Of a stretch of 64,000 nucleotides of DNA, positions 9,356 through 18,694 are shown piece by piece; position 1 is the first letter of the stretch, and each line of letters starts with the position of its first letter. Below the pieces are notes generated by a model, which made no database searches, was not told where the DNA came from, and saw nothing but the letters and a program-made list of their open reading frames with translations. The translations under genes were made by a program, and so were the position numbers. This DNA comes from Burkholderiales bacterium (GTDB taxonomy: Bacteria > Pseudomonadota > Gammaproteobacteria > Burkholderiales > SG8-41): positions 183,828-247,827 of the forward strand of contig JALHRQ010000005.1 in the NCBI GenBank assembly GCA_022841375.1, given 5' to 3'.

Positions 9356-9723
9356 TGGCACATTTTATGTACATCGCGACGGTGTTCCTGATGGTTGCCG
9401 GCCTCTATATTGTGATGGCTCGAGGTAATCTGATCAAAAAATTGATTGGCCTGTCGATACTGCAGACTTCCGTATACCTGTTGTATATCGCCCCGGGAAA
9501 GCTTCTGGGTGGAACAGCGCCGATCCTGGCGCCGCAATACACCGTCTATTCAAACCCCCTGCCGCACGTTCTGATCCTCACCGCCATTGTCGTCGGTGTA
9601 GCCACCCTTGCACTCGGTCTGGCAATTACCGTGCGCATACGTGAAGCCTACGGAACAATCGAAGAAGACGAGATTATCGCCATCGAGATCGAGCTTCTGA
9701 AAAAAGCGGATAAGCTATCATGA
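9355..9723 (+). CDS. mnhC: Monovalent cation/H+ antiporter subunit C (NuoK-like)
   Basis: MAHFMYIATVFLMVAGLYIVMARGNLIKKLIGLSILQTSVYLLYI...NPLPHVLILTAIVVGVATLALGLAI; internal start chosen by overlap with mnhB stop. Confidence 0.88.
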   Translation: MAHFMYIATVFLMVAGLYIVMARGNLIKKLIGLSILQTSVYLLYIAPGKLLGGTAPILAPQYTVYSNPLPHVLILTAIVVGVATLALGLAITVRIREAYGTIEEDEIIAIEIELLKKADKLS

Positions 9724-11225
9724 GCCTTTCCGCGCACCTACCGGTTCTCCAGGTGGTGTTGCCGCTGGTATCTGCACCGATTGCCGTGTTGTTTCGCCAT
9801 GGCGGGTTTGCCGCTGGCATTGTCACTGGTGGAGCCTGGGCCGCCTTTGCAACAGCCATCGGACTTTGGCTGCATGTCGCCGAGTTCGGTACGATCTCCT
9901 ACCACATGGGCAACTGGGCCCCGCCCTGGGGCATTGAATACCGCGTTGATCGGCTGACCAGTTTTGTCCTGCTGTTGGTATCGGGCACTGCTGCAGTTGT
10001 TCTACCCTGGAGCCGAGCCAGCATCGACCGGGAAATCCCGGAAGAACTTCATTACCTGTACTACGCAATGTTCGGTCTATGCCTCGCCGGCCTGCTGGGC
10101 ATTACCGTTACCGGCGACGCATTCAATATTTTTGTGTTTCTTGAAATATCGTCGCTGGCTACTTACGTCCTGATCGCCATGGGGCGCAACCGACGAGCGC
10201 TGGCCGCTGCTTACCGCTATTTGATCATGGGCAGCATCGGTGCCACCTTCATCGTCATCGGCATCGGCTTTCTCTACCTGATGACCGGTACCCTGAACCT
10301 GGCCGACATGGCAGTACGCCTGCGCGCAGTCGAAAATTCCCGGCCAGTCCTGGTTGCGTTGGCGTTCCTGACCGTGGGCATTTCACTGAAACTTGCGCTT
10401 TTCCCACTGCACCAGTGGCTTCCCAACGCTTATACCTACGCCCCTTCCGCGGTCACCGCATTCCTTGCCGCCACTGCCACCAAAGTATCAGTGTACGTGC
10501 TGATCCGTTTTTACTACTCCGTATTCGGCGAGAGCCTGGTGTTCGAGCAGTTACCTCTACCTCAATTCATGCTGGCACTTTCACTGTTGGCCATGTTTGC
10601 CGCCAGTTTCATCGCCATTTTCCAGGATAATCTGAAGCGACTGTTCGCCTATTCCAGTGTCGGCCAGATCGGATACATCACACTGGGACTTTCCTTCGGC
10701 TCGTTGACCGGCCTTACAGGATCCATTGTTCACTTGCTGAACCATGGCGTTGCCAAGGCAGCAATCTTCCTGCTGATTGGTGGATTAGTCCTCGGCATGA
10801 CAAAACCTGGGACGGTAACGGCTGAACCGAGTTTCGACCGGCTGGCGGGATTGTCCAAACGTATGCCGTATACCAGTTTCGGTATTGTCATCGCCGGCCT
10901 GTCATTGATCGGTGTTCCGGGCACGGCGGGATTCATCAGCAAGTGGCATCTGATTCTTGCTGCGTTGGAACAAGACCAGTTCTGGCTCGTGGCTGCAATC
11001 GTGGTGAGCTCACTGCTCGCGGTAGCCTATGTCTGGCGCTTCGTCGAGGTCGCCTATTTCACCCCACCGCCCGAAGACAGCACGAGCGTTCAGGAAGCAC
11101 CCCTTTCACTGCTGGTTCCGGCATGGCTGCTGGTTACCGCAACCATCTGGTTCGGATTCGACACCACATTCAGCGTCGGCTCGGCCTCCGACGCTGCACA
11201 ACAACTGCTCAAGGCCGCGCAATGA
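9720..11225 (+). CDS. mnhD: Proton antiporter subunit D (NuoL/M/N-like), copy 1
   Basis: LKLALFPLHQWLPNAYTYAPSAVTAFLAATATKVSVYVLIR, FAYSSVGQIGYITLG, HLLNHGVAKAAIFLL. Confidence 0.93.
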   Translation: MSLSAHLPVLQVVLPLVSAPIAVLFRHGGFAAGIVTGGAWAAFATAIGLWLHVAEFGTISYHMGNWAPPWGIEYRVDRLTSFVLLLVSGTAAVVLPWSRASIDREIPEELHYLYYAMFGLCLAGLLGITVTGDAFNIFVFLEISSLATYVLIAMGRNRRALAAAYRYLIMGSIGATFIVIGIGFLYLMTGTLNLADMAVRLRAVENSRPVLVALAFLTVGISLKLALFPLHQWLPNAYTYAPSAVTAFLAATATKVSVYVLIRFYYSVFGESLVFEQLPLPQFMLALSLLAMFAASFIAIFQDNLKRLFAYSSVGQIGYITLGLSFGSLTGLTGSIVHLLNHGVAKAAIFLLIGGLVLGMTKPGTVTAEPSFDRLAGLSKRMPYTSFGIVIAGLSLIGVPGTAGFISKWHLILAALEQDQFWLVAAIVVSSLLAVAYVWRFVEVAYFTPPPEDSTSVQEAPLSLLVPAWLLVTATIWFGFDTTFSVGSASDAAQQLLKAAQ

Positions 11226-12682
11226 GCGCAGACAGCATCATCGCCGTCTCACTGCTGCTTCCATTGATCGGAGCATTCGGCATTGCGCTGGCTGGAAAAT
11301 CTCCCAACCTCCGGGAGGGCGTGACGCTGCTCACTGCGGCAGCACTGCTCGCCTGTGTTTTTCAACTGCTTGAACCGGTGCTGAACGGTGCACGGCCGGC
11401 ACTGGTGCTACTGGAGCCGCTGCCCGGCCTGCCAATAGCGTTTCAGGTCGAACCACTGGGCATGCTCTTCGCATTAGTGGCCTCCGGACTGTGGATCGTC
11501 AATTCGATTTACTCCATCGGCTACATGCGCGACAACGGGGAAGAAAACCAGACACGCTTTTATCTCAGCTTTGCACTTGCGATTGCCGCAACACTTGCCA
11601 TCGCGTTTTCTGCAAATTTGCTGACCTTGTTCCTGTTCTATGAGGTATTGACGCTGATCACCTACCCGCTGGTAACCCATGCGGGCACCAGTGAGGCCAG
11701 GGGCGGCGGGCGCACCTATCTCGCAATACTGATGGGCACTTCGATTATTTTCCTTCTGCCAGCTGTAATTTACGTCTGGCATGTGGCGGGTACAACAGAT
11801 TTCCGTCCCGGGGGCATCCTGCCCGACAACCTTGATACCGGTACGATTGTCATTCTGCTGGCGCTGTTCATGTTTGGCATTGGCAAGGCGGCACTGATGC
11901 CTTTTCACCGATGGCTGCCGGCAGCAATGGTTGCTCCAACGCCGGTTTCCGCGCTGCTTCATGCAGTGGCCGTGGTTAAAGCGGGGGTTTTTTCGGTCGT
12001 CAAGGTGATGATGTTCATCTTCGGATTCGACCAGCTTGCTGGCAGCACCGATTGGCTGGCTGCGATCGCCGGCTTCACCATTGTCGCTGCTTCATTGGTG
12101 GCGCTCTCTGCAGTCAACCTTAAACGCCGGCTGGCCTATTCAACGATCAGCCAGCTCTCCTACATTATCCTCGCAGCCGCAATCCTCGCACCGCTATCCA
12201 TGATCGGAGCGGCGCTGCATATCGCAGCCCATGCTCTTGGCAAGATCACCCTGTTTTTTGCCGCCGGCGCGATTTATACCGCCTCACACAAGACTGAAAT
12301 CAGCGAACTCGACGGCATCGGACGCCGCATGCCATGGACCATGGCGGCCTTCGGTATCGGCGCGCTGTCCATGATCGGCCTGCCACCGGCAGCTGGTTTT
12401 GTCAGCAAATGGTATCTGGTGTCAGGTGCAATGGATCAAGCCCACTGGTTCGCATTGGCGGTGGTGTTGCTGAGCACACTGCTCAACGCCGGTTATTTCA
12501 TGCCCATCGTCTATCGCGCATACCTGCGCCCGCTCACAGCTGAAGCCGAAGCCCACCCCCACGGCGAAGCGCCACTGCCCATTTTGCTGGCACTCGGCCT
12601 CACTGCCGCAGGAACGGTTGCACTTTTTTTCTATCCCGATGTGCCGCTGGCATTGGCACGACAAATGGTGAACATGCCATGA
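11222..12682 (+). CDS. Proton antiporter subunit D (NuoL/M/N-like), copy 2
   Basis: Start MSADSIIAVSLLLPLIG inside the 10943 ORF; KAALMPFHRWLPAAMVAPTPVSALLHAVAVVKAGVFSVVKV, LAYSTISQLSYIILAAA. Confidence 0.92.
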   Translation: MSADSIIAVSLLLPLIGAFGIALAGKSPNLREGVTLLTAAALLACVFQLLEPVLNGARPALVLLEPLPGLPIAFQVEPLGMLFALVASGLWIVNSIYSIGYMRDNGEENQTRFYLSFALAIAATLAIAFSANLLTLFLFYEVLTLITYPLVTHAGTSEARGGGRTYLAILMGTSIIFLLPAVIYVWHVAGTTDFRPGGILPDNLDTGTIVILLALFMFGIGKAALMPFHRWLPAAMVAPTPVSALLHAVAVVKAGVFSVVKVMMFIFGFDQLAGSTDWLAAIAGFTIVAASLVALSAVNLKRRLAYSTISQLSYIILAAAILAPLSMIGAALHIAAHALGKITLFFAAGAIYTASHKTEISELDGIGRRMPWTMAAFGIGALSMIGLPPAAGFVSKWYLVSGAMDQAHWFALAVVLLSTLLNAGYFMPIVYRAYLRPLTAEAEAHPHGEAPLPILLALGLTAAGTVALFFYPDVPLALARQMVNMP

Positions 12683-12936
12683 AACAGAAACACTGGCTCG
12701 ACAATCCCGACAATGTGCGGCTGCTATGGCGCGGCTTTCTGCTGACGCTTGTGCTGACTGTCGCCCTCGGCGCCTTGATCGATCTTCATCCGCACTTCCC
12801 GATTGAAAGCTGGTTCGGGTTTTATGCGGCCTACGGTTTTCTGGCCTGCCTGCTGATGATTATTGTCGCCAAGGCCATGGGCCTGCTGCTTAAACGTCCT
12901 GACACCTTTTACGAAGGTGATCACTGCGATGATTAG
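12679..12936 (+). CDS. Small membrane protein embedded in antiporter operon
   Basis: 85 aa, two TM-like segments, ATG/TGA overlaps with both neighbours. Confidence 0.75.
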   Translation: MKQKHWLDNPDNVRLLWRGFLLTLVLTVALGALIDLHPHFPIESWFGFYAAYGFLACLLMIIVAKAMGLLLKRPDTFYEGDHCDD

Positions 12937-14620
12937 TGCCTTCGCCCTGCACCCCGCACTGATCCTGATCGCAGGCGCGTTCCTGCTTCCCTTGCTCAAA
13001 GGACAGATGCGCAACATGGCGGTTCTCGCCATACCTGCCACGACGTTGGTTTCGGTATTTCTGCTGCCCGACGGAAAACTTTGGGAAACATCCTGGCTTG
13101 ACTACACGCTGGCACCGCTGGCGGTTGATCAGCTGTCCCGCCTATTCGCCGGGATCTTCGCACTGATGGCACTGGCAGGCGGTCTGTTTGCCCTGCATCA
13201 GCAAAACCGCCTGGAAATGCCCGCGGCCTACTTGTACGCCGGTTCAGCCATTGGCGTTGTCTTGGCGGGTGACTTAATTACGGTTTTCGTGTTTTGGGAA
13301 CTCATGGCCATTGGTTCCACCTTGATCATTTGGAGTACTGGAACCCCGTCGGCATGGGCGGCAAGCCGGCGCTACCTGACCGTCCACCTTGCTGGGGGAG
13401 TCATTCTTTTTGCAGGGATCACCGGCCACATCATCGAAACCGGGAACGTCGGCTTTTCCGCTATGCAGGCCAATTCCATCGCCAACTGGCTGATCCTCAT
13501 TGGTTTTCTCATCAACGCAGGTGCCCCGCCTTTCTCAGCCTGGCTGCCCGACGCCTATCCGGAGGCCTCTTGGAGCGGGATGGTGTTCCTATCCGCGTTC
13601 ACAACCAAGACGGCGGTATATGTTTTGCTGCGCGGATTTCCCGGAACTGAAATCCTGATCTGGATCGGGATCTTCATGATCTTTTACGGCATCGTCTACG
13701 CGTTGCTGGAAAACGACATGCGACGCATCCTTGCCTACTCCATCGTGAATCAGGTCGGCTTCATGATCACGGGAATTGGCATAGGCACTGAAATGGCATT
13801 AAACGGCGCTGCCGCACATGCCGTCAGCCACATCATCTACAAAGCGCTGCTGCTGATGACGGCAGGTGCAGTTCTGGTTGCCACCAATCGCCGAAAATGC
13901 TCGGAACTCGGCGGCTTGTTTCACAGCATGCCGCTTACAACCCTGTGTGCATGCATCGGCGCACTGGCCATTTCTTCGTTCCCGCTCACTTCCGGCTTCA
14001 TCTCTAAATCGATGGTGAGCCAAGCCGCCATTGACGGTCATATGCAGACGGTATGGCTTTTTCTCACGGCCGCTTCGGCAGGTGTATTCCTACACGCCGG
14101 GATCAAGTTTCCCTGGTTCGTTTTCTTCCAGAAAGACTCCGGACTGCGCCCCGCGGAGCCGCCCTTAAGCATGCGCTTCGGCATGGTACTGTTTGCCATT
14201 CTCTGCGTTGCCATCGGTCTATGGCCGGATTTTCTCTATGCAATGCTGCCTTATGCCGTGGTTTACGTCCCGTACACCGCCGCCCACGTAGTTACCCAGC
14301 TCCAACTGCTGTTGTTCTCAGGCTTGGCGTTTTTTGTGATGCTGAATTACCTGAAGCGTACCCCGACCATCACCCTTGATGCTGACTGGTTGTGGCGCGC
14401 CTCAGGTCCGGCTGCAGGACGCACCATCGCAAGTGCCCTCCAAATATCACTCGCCTGCATGCGCAAAGGTTTTGCTGCAGCGAACGTAATGCTCAGCGCA
14501 GCCATCAATCGCCAGCGACTGCCAGACGGATTTCTGCTGCGTTCCTGGCCCAGCGCCAATATGTCGCTATGGGTCATGGTCATGCTGTTGTCCTACCTTG
14601 CGCTGTATTACCTGGAATAA
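12929..14620 (+). CDS. Proton antiporter subunit D (NuoL/M/N-like), copy 3
   Basis: Start MISAFALHPALILIAGAF; INAGAPPFSAWLPDAYPEASWSGMVFLSAFTTKTAVYVLLR, LAYSIVNQVGFMITGIGIG. Confidence 0.9.
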   Translation: MISAFALHPALILIAGAFLLPLLKGQMRNMAVLAIPATTLVSVFLLPDGKLWETSWLDYTLAPLAVDQLSRLFAGIFALMALAGGLFALHQQNRLEMPAAYLYAGSAIGVVLAGDLITVFVFWELMAIGSTLIIWSTGTPSAWAASRRYLTVHLAGGVILFAGITGHIIETGNVGFSAMQANSIANWLILIGFLINAGAPPFSAWLPDAYPEASWSGMVFLSAFTTKTAVYVLLRGFPGTEILIWIGIFMIFYGIVYALLENDMRRILAYSIVNQVGFMITGIGIGTEMALNGAAAHAVSHIIYKALLLMTAGAVLVATNRRKCSELGGLFHSMPLTTLCACIGALAISSFPLTSGFISKSMVSQAAIDGHMQTVWLFLTAASAGVFLHAGIKFPWFVFFQKDSGLRPAEPPLSMRFGMVLFAILCVAIGLWPDFLYAMLPYAVVYVPYTAAHVVTQLQLLLFSGLAFFVMLNYLKRTPTITLDADWLWRASGPAAGRTIASALQISLACMRKGFAAANVMLSAAINRQRLPDGFLLRSWPSANMSLWVMVMLLSYLALYYLE

Positions 14621-14624
14621 CGAT

Positions 14625-15014
14625 ATGCCTGACATCAAACGCAATGACACCCCGCTGTGGGAACTGCGGCGCCAGCTGACCCTTCTGGCACTGCCGCGTC
14701 TGGCGGAAATTCCGCAACATGAATGGGATGAGGTCACTGAAAGGTCGCGGCAAATCCACTTCGACGGCGCTGAACGGATTGCCATTGTAGTCAGCGTCGG
14801 TTTCGTCAGCGCGCTGTTGAGTTTCGCTCCCGAACAGTTGGTGTCGCTGGGAGCGTTTACCCGCTTTTTCATCCAGTTCGCACTGGCGGCGCCGCTGCTG
14901 TTCGCATTGCTGGCGCCATTTTATCTACGCCGAATGCGACGAGGACTGGATATCGAAATCCTGCACCGGATCACCAGACCAGAAAAGGATGCCAATCATG
15001 ACCATCGAAACTGA
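14625..15014 (+). CDS. Membrane-anchored hypothetical protein at end of antiporter operon
   Basis: MPDIKRNDTPLWELRRQLTLLALPRLAEIPQ..., two TM-like segments, 4 nt after previous stop. Confidence 0.65.
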   Translation: MPDIKRNDTPLWELRRQLTLLALPRLAEIPQHEWDEVTERSRQIHFDGAERIAIVVSVGFVSALLSFAPEQLVSLGAFTRFFIQFALAAPLLFALLAPFYLRRMRRGLDIEILHRITRPEKDANHDHRN

Positions 15015-15516
15015 GATGCCTGAAACGCAAGGAGTAGTCCGGAACCACTTACCGGCTAAGCAGCCACTTAGACTGCTGATTCCGATTACCGCCCTGGCGG
15101 AATCACGGTGGGGGGTTAGCCACGCTTTGCTCCTGCACGAACAGGGGCAATCGATCGAAGTCGTTTTCCTCAATGTCGGTGAAATCATTACCGACTGGCA
15201 GGTATTGCGGTTCAGAAGCCAGGCGGAAGTAGCACATTTCCAGTCCGAACGCGCACAGGCCTTTTTCGACGAAGCCTCCATCCCGCTACTGTCGCATGAC
15301 ATTCCGTTCCGCTGTGTATTCAAACGCGGTGATCCGGTCTTCTGCATTCTTGATACTGCCGAGGAAATGGCATGCGACTGCATTGCGATGCCCATTCCGC
15401 GTGGCGGCATCTGCAGCATTTTTTCCAGAAACATCGTGACTGCGGTGATAAGCCGCAACCACTCAATACCCGTGGTTAAGGTCGATCATGATGGGAAACC
15501 GGCGCAATCCCACTGA
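14989..15516 (+). CDS. UspA-like universal stress protein
   Basis: LLIPITALAESRWGVSHAL...ILDTAEEMACDCIAMPIPRGGICSIFSRNIVTAVISRNHSIPVVKV. Confidence 0.7.
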   Translation: MPIMTIETEMPETQGVVRNHLPAKQPLRLLIPITALAESRWGVSHALLLHEQGQSIEVVFLNVGEIITDWQVLRFRSQAEVAHFQSERAQAFFDEASIPLLSHDIPFRCVFKRGDPVFCILDTAEEMACDCIAMPIPRGGICSIFSRNIVTAVISRNHSIPVVKVDHDGKPAQSH

Positions 15517-15574
15517 CCATGCCAGCCGGGTTGAAACACTCGTAGACCTTGCAGAACAAGATTGGATTACGTTT

Positions 15575-15600
15575 TAACATATTGTTTTAATTGAAATTTT
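15575..15600 (+). repeat. AT-rich recurrent intergenic motif (copy B)
   Basis: taacatattgttttaattgaaatttt. Confidence 0.65.
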
Positions 15601-15655
15601 TTCACAACACAACAAGAGCAATGTCCGCAATTACTCTCCTGCACGACGCAATCCA

Positions 15656-16423
15656 CTACTCCTTAAAGCGCTCCAGTTTGGCTTTCCAGGTATCCGACAG
15701 CAGGCACGGCAGCCAGGCCTCGTTCTCGGCCTGGATACCGCCGGACAACATGGTTTCCTGGGAAGCGTTCAACGCAATCTTGGCCTGAATTACGGCCATA
15801 CGCGGATTTTTCGCAATGTTCCGGGCCAGATCCATCGCTGCCGGCATCAGCTCGCTGCGCGTAACCACGCGAATCACCAGGCCCAGGCGTTCCGCCTCGG
15901 TGGCGTCGATGTGTTTACCGGTGAGGATCAATTCTTTGGCCTTTTGCAGACCGATGGCCCGCGGCAGCCGCTGGGTGCCACCCCCGCCAGGGAGAAAACC
16001 CAGGGTTACTTCCGGCAGGCCGAACCGGGCATTGTCTGAGGCAATCCGCAGGTCGCACTGCAACGCCACCTCCAGTCCGCCGCCGAGACAGTAACCGTTG
16101 ATTGCCGCGATCGTCGGTTTGGCGATGTTGGCAATGACGTTGACCCATTTGCCGCGGAAAAACCGCCGCTCGTTATACATTTCTTCGGTGCTTCGCTGGC
16201 CGCGTTCCTTCAAATCGGCGCCGGCGCAAAAGGCCTTCTCCCCGGCGCCGGTAAAAATGATGACACCCACTGCCGGATCGGCATCCAGCTCCTGGGCAAG
16301 TTGCATGATTTCCTGCCGTAATTGAATGTTAAGTGCATTCATCACCTGCGGCCGGTTAAACGTAACCACAGCCACGCCATCGTGAATATCGACTGATTTT
16401 ACGTCACTGGTTTTTGCGGTCAT
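15656..16423 (-). CDS. Enoyl-CoA hydratase/isomerase family protein
   Basis: FTGAGEKAFCAGADLKER, AINGYCLGGGLEVALQCDLRIAS, LGFLPGGGGTQRLPRAIG. Confidence 0.93.
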   Translation of the reverse strand: MTAKTSDVKSVDIHDGVAVVTFNRPQVMNALNIQLRQEIMQLAQELDADPAVGVIIFTGAGEKAFCAGADLKERGQRSTEEMYNERRFFRGKWVNVIANIAKPTIAAINGYCLGGGLEVALQCDLRIASDNARFGLPEVTLGFLPGGGGTQRLPRAIGLQKAKELILTGKHIDATEAERLGLVIRVVTRSELMPAAMDLARNIAKNPRMAVIQAKIALNASQETMLSGGIQAENEAWLPCLLSDTWKAKLERFKE

Positions 16424-16587
16424 GGTGTTTCTCCAAAGGCGCCCTGGTGCGCGAAAAATGAAAGGGCATTTTAATCGGTATCGTCACCATTGGAGCTCCG
16501 TGCCCCCTATCGCTAACGGCGGAAAGGCTTGGCGCAAAAGGTGGTCGGGCATACCATCAGGCATCCATCAAGGGGGGGCATCACAAT

Positions 16588-17586
16588 ATGAACAATAAGT
16601 CTGGACGGATCTTTACCAGCCTTTATCAGGGCTTCATCGCCATTGCTCTTGGAATCGCATCAGACGTTTCCCCACTGTTTGCAGCGGACACCTTTCCCAA
16701 CCGGCCGGTTCGTTTCATTGTGACTTTCCCGCCGGGCGGCGGGCTGGATCTGATGTCGCGCATCGTCGGCAGAACGCTGACCGAAACCTGGGGACAGCAG
16801 GTCATCATCGACAATCGTATTGGCGCAGGAGGCACTATCGGCACTGCGCTCGCAGCCAAGGCGGCGCCCAACGGTTACACGTTGCTGTTCGTATCGTCTT
16901 CACATGCGATCAATCCAGCGGTCTACCGCAAGCTCCCTTACGACACGGAAAAAGAGTTCGTGCCGATCACGTTGACCACGCTGGCACCGCATCTGCTGGT
17001 GGTACACCCCTCGTTTGCCGCGACTACGCTGAAGGAACTCATCGCGATGGCAAAAGCGAAACCGGGCTCGATACCCTATGTATCCGGCGGCGTCGGTTCA
17101 TCCACTCATCTGGCCGGTGAATTGCTGAAGTCCCTCGCTGGTATAGACCTGCTGCATGTTCCCACCAAGGGTACGGGACCTGCGGTCACTGAAATCCTCT
17201 CCGGACGCGTCCCCATCACCATTGCCACCGTGCCTTCGGTGCTGCATCACGTCAAGGCCGGAAAACTGCGCGCGCTCGGGCTGACCTCGACCCGCCGCTC
17301 GGCCAGCGCCCCGGAATATCTGCCGATCGCTGATCAGGGCATCGCCGGATATGAGGCCGCCAGCTGGCACGGTGCCCTGGCGCCGCGCGGCCTGCCGGAC
17401 GCCCTGCTCAAGCAACTGAATCGCGACATCAATGCCGCCCTGCATCAGGACACCAACAAGGAGCGTTTGCTGCGCGAAGGCCTGGAAGTGGTCGGCAGCA
17501 CCCCGGAACAATTTCGCCTGCAAATCCGCACTGAAATCCAGCGCTGGAAAAAAGTGGTCGAAACGGCAGGAATACCGGTTGAATAA
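16588..17586 (+). CDS. Tripartite tricarboxylate transporter (Bug/TctC) substrate-binding protein 1
   Basis: FPNRPVRFIVTFPPGGGLDLMSRIVGRTLTETWGQQVIIDNRIGAGGTIGT. Confidence 0.93.
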   Translation: MNNKSGRIFTSLYQGFIAIALGIASDVSPLFAADTFPNRPVRFIVTFPPGGGLDLMSRIVGRTLTETWGQQVIIDNRIGAGGTIGTALAAKAAPNGYTLLFVSSSHAINPAVYRKLPYDTEKEFVPITLTTLAPHLLVVHPSFAATTLKELIAMAKAKPGSIPYVSGGVGSSTHLAGELLKSLAGIDLLHVPTKGTGPAVTEILSGRVPITIATVPSVLHHVKAGKLRALGLTSTRRSASAPEYLPIADQGIAGYEAASWHGALAPRGLPDALLKQLNRDINAALHQDTNKERLLREGLEVVGSTPEQFRLQIRTEIQRWKKVVETAGIPVE

Positions 17587-17680
17587 ACCGGCGGACCGTG
17601 ACTGGCATTAATATTGCTCTTATTCGACCGAGTACAATCGAGTCCACGCGCTTTCCAACCCTTCAACTGGTGTCCACAAC

Positions 17681-18658
17681 ATGAATCTTCCGCCCCGTTT
17701 TACCCGACTGTTGCTGCTATCCGTCCTGCCCGTGCTGTTTCCCGGCCTGGCATTGGCGCAAAACTATCCCTCCAAACCAATACGCATGATTGTGCCGTTT
17801 CCGCCTGGCGGAATCTCTGACACGCTGGCCCGTATCACCGCCCAGCAGCTGACGGAGTCGCTGTCTCAGCAGGTTATTGTCGACAACAGGGCCGGTGCCG
17901 GCACCACCATTGCGGCAGACCTGATCGCCAAGGCACCCCCTGACGGCCACACCATTTATTTCACCGATGTAACCACCCACGCGATCAATGCTTCGCTGTA
18001 TACCAAGCTGCCGTTTGATCCCGTCCGGGACTTTTCAGCAATATCGCTGGTTGCCCAAACGCCGCTGGTTTTGGTGGTGCACCCGTCGATGCCGGTGAAA
18101 TCCGTGGCCGATCTGATCACCCTCGCCAAATCCAAACCGGATGCCATCGTCTACGCGTCCTCCGGCAACGGCACCATTATTCATCTGGCGATGGAAGCCA
18201 TCCGGGCCAAAGCCGGCATCAAGATGGTGCACGTGCCGTACAAAGGCAGTGCACCGGCCGCTGCCGCGGTTCTGGGCGGTGAGGTCGCGGCCTCATTTAC
18301 CACCACGCCGGCGGCTCTGCCCTATACCAAATCGGGACGATTGCGTGCCATCGGCGTCAGCGGGGCAAAACGCTCTCCCATCCTGCCCGAGGTGGCGGCG
18401 ATCGGTGAAACGCTGAAGGGTTACGACATCATTCTTTACAGCGGCGTACTCGGACCCGCGGGCATACCGGCCGAAATCGTCAACCGGCTCCATGGCGATC
18501 TGACCGCCATGCTGAAACAGCCCAAAGTGCAGGAACAATGGGCGCGTTATGGCGCCACGCCGGTATTCATGCCTGCGCCGCAGGTCACGGAACACATCAA
18601 ATCGGAAATCGCCAAACTGGGCATCATTGTCAAAGCATCAGGTGCCAAGGTCGACTGA
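17681..18658 (+). CDS. Tripartite tricarboxylate transporter (Bug/TctC) substrate-binding protein 2
   Basis: YPSKPIRMIVPFPPGGISDTLARITAQQLTESLSQQVIVDNRAGAGTTIA. Confidence 0.93.
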   Translation: MNLPPRFTRLLLLSVLPVLFPGLALAQNYPSKPIRMIVPFPPGGISDTLARITAQQLTESLSQQVIVDNRAGAGTTIAADLIAKAPPDGHTIYFTDVTTHAINASLYTKLPFDPVRDFSAISLVAQTPLVLVVHPSMPVKSVADLITLAKSKPDAIVYASSGNGTIIHLAMEAIRAKAGIKMVHVPYKGSAPAAAAVLGGEVAASFTTTPAALPYTKSGRLRAIGVSGAKRSPILPEVAAIGETLKGYDIILYSGVLGPAGIPAEIVNRLHGDLTAMLKQPKVQEQWARYGATPVFMPAPQVTEHIKSEIAKLGIIVKASGAKVD

Positions 18659-18694
18659 CCTCCCGCCGCTGAAGAGATACAGCCCCGGAAACCT

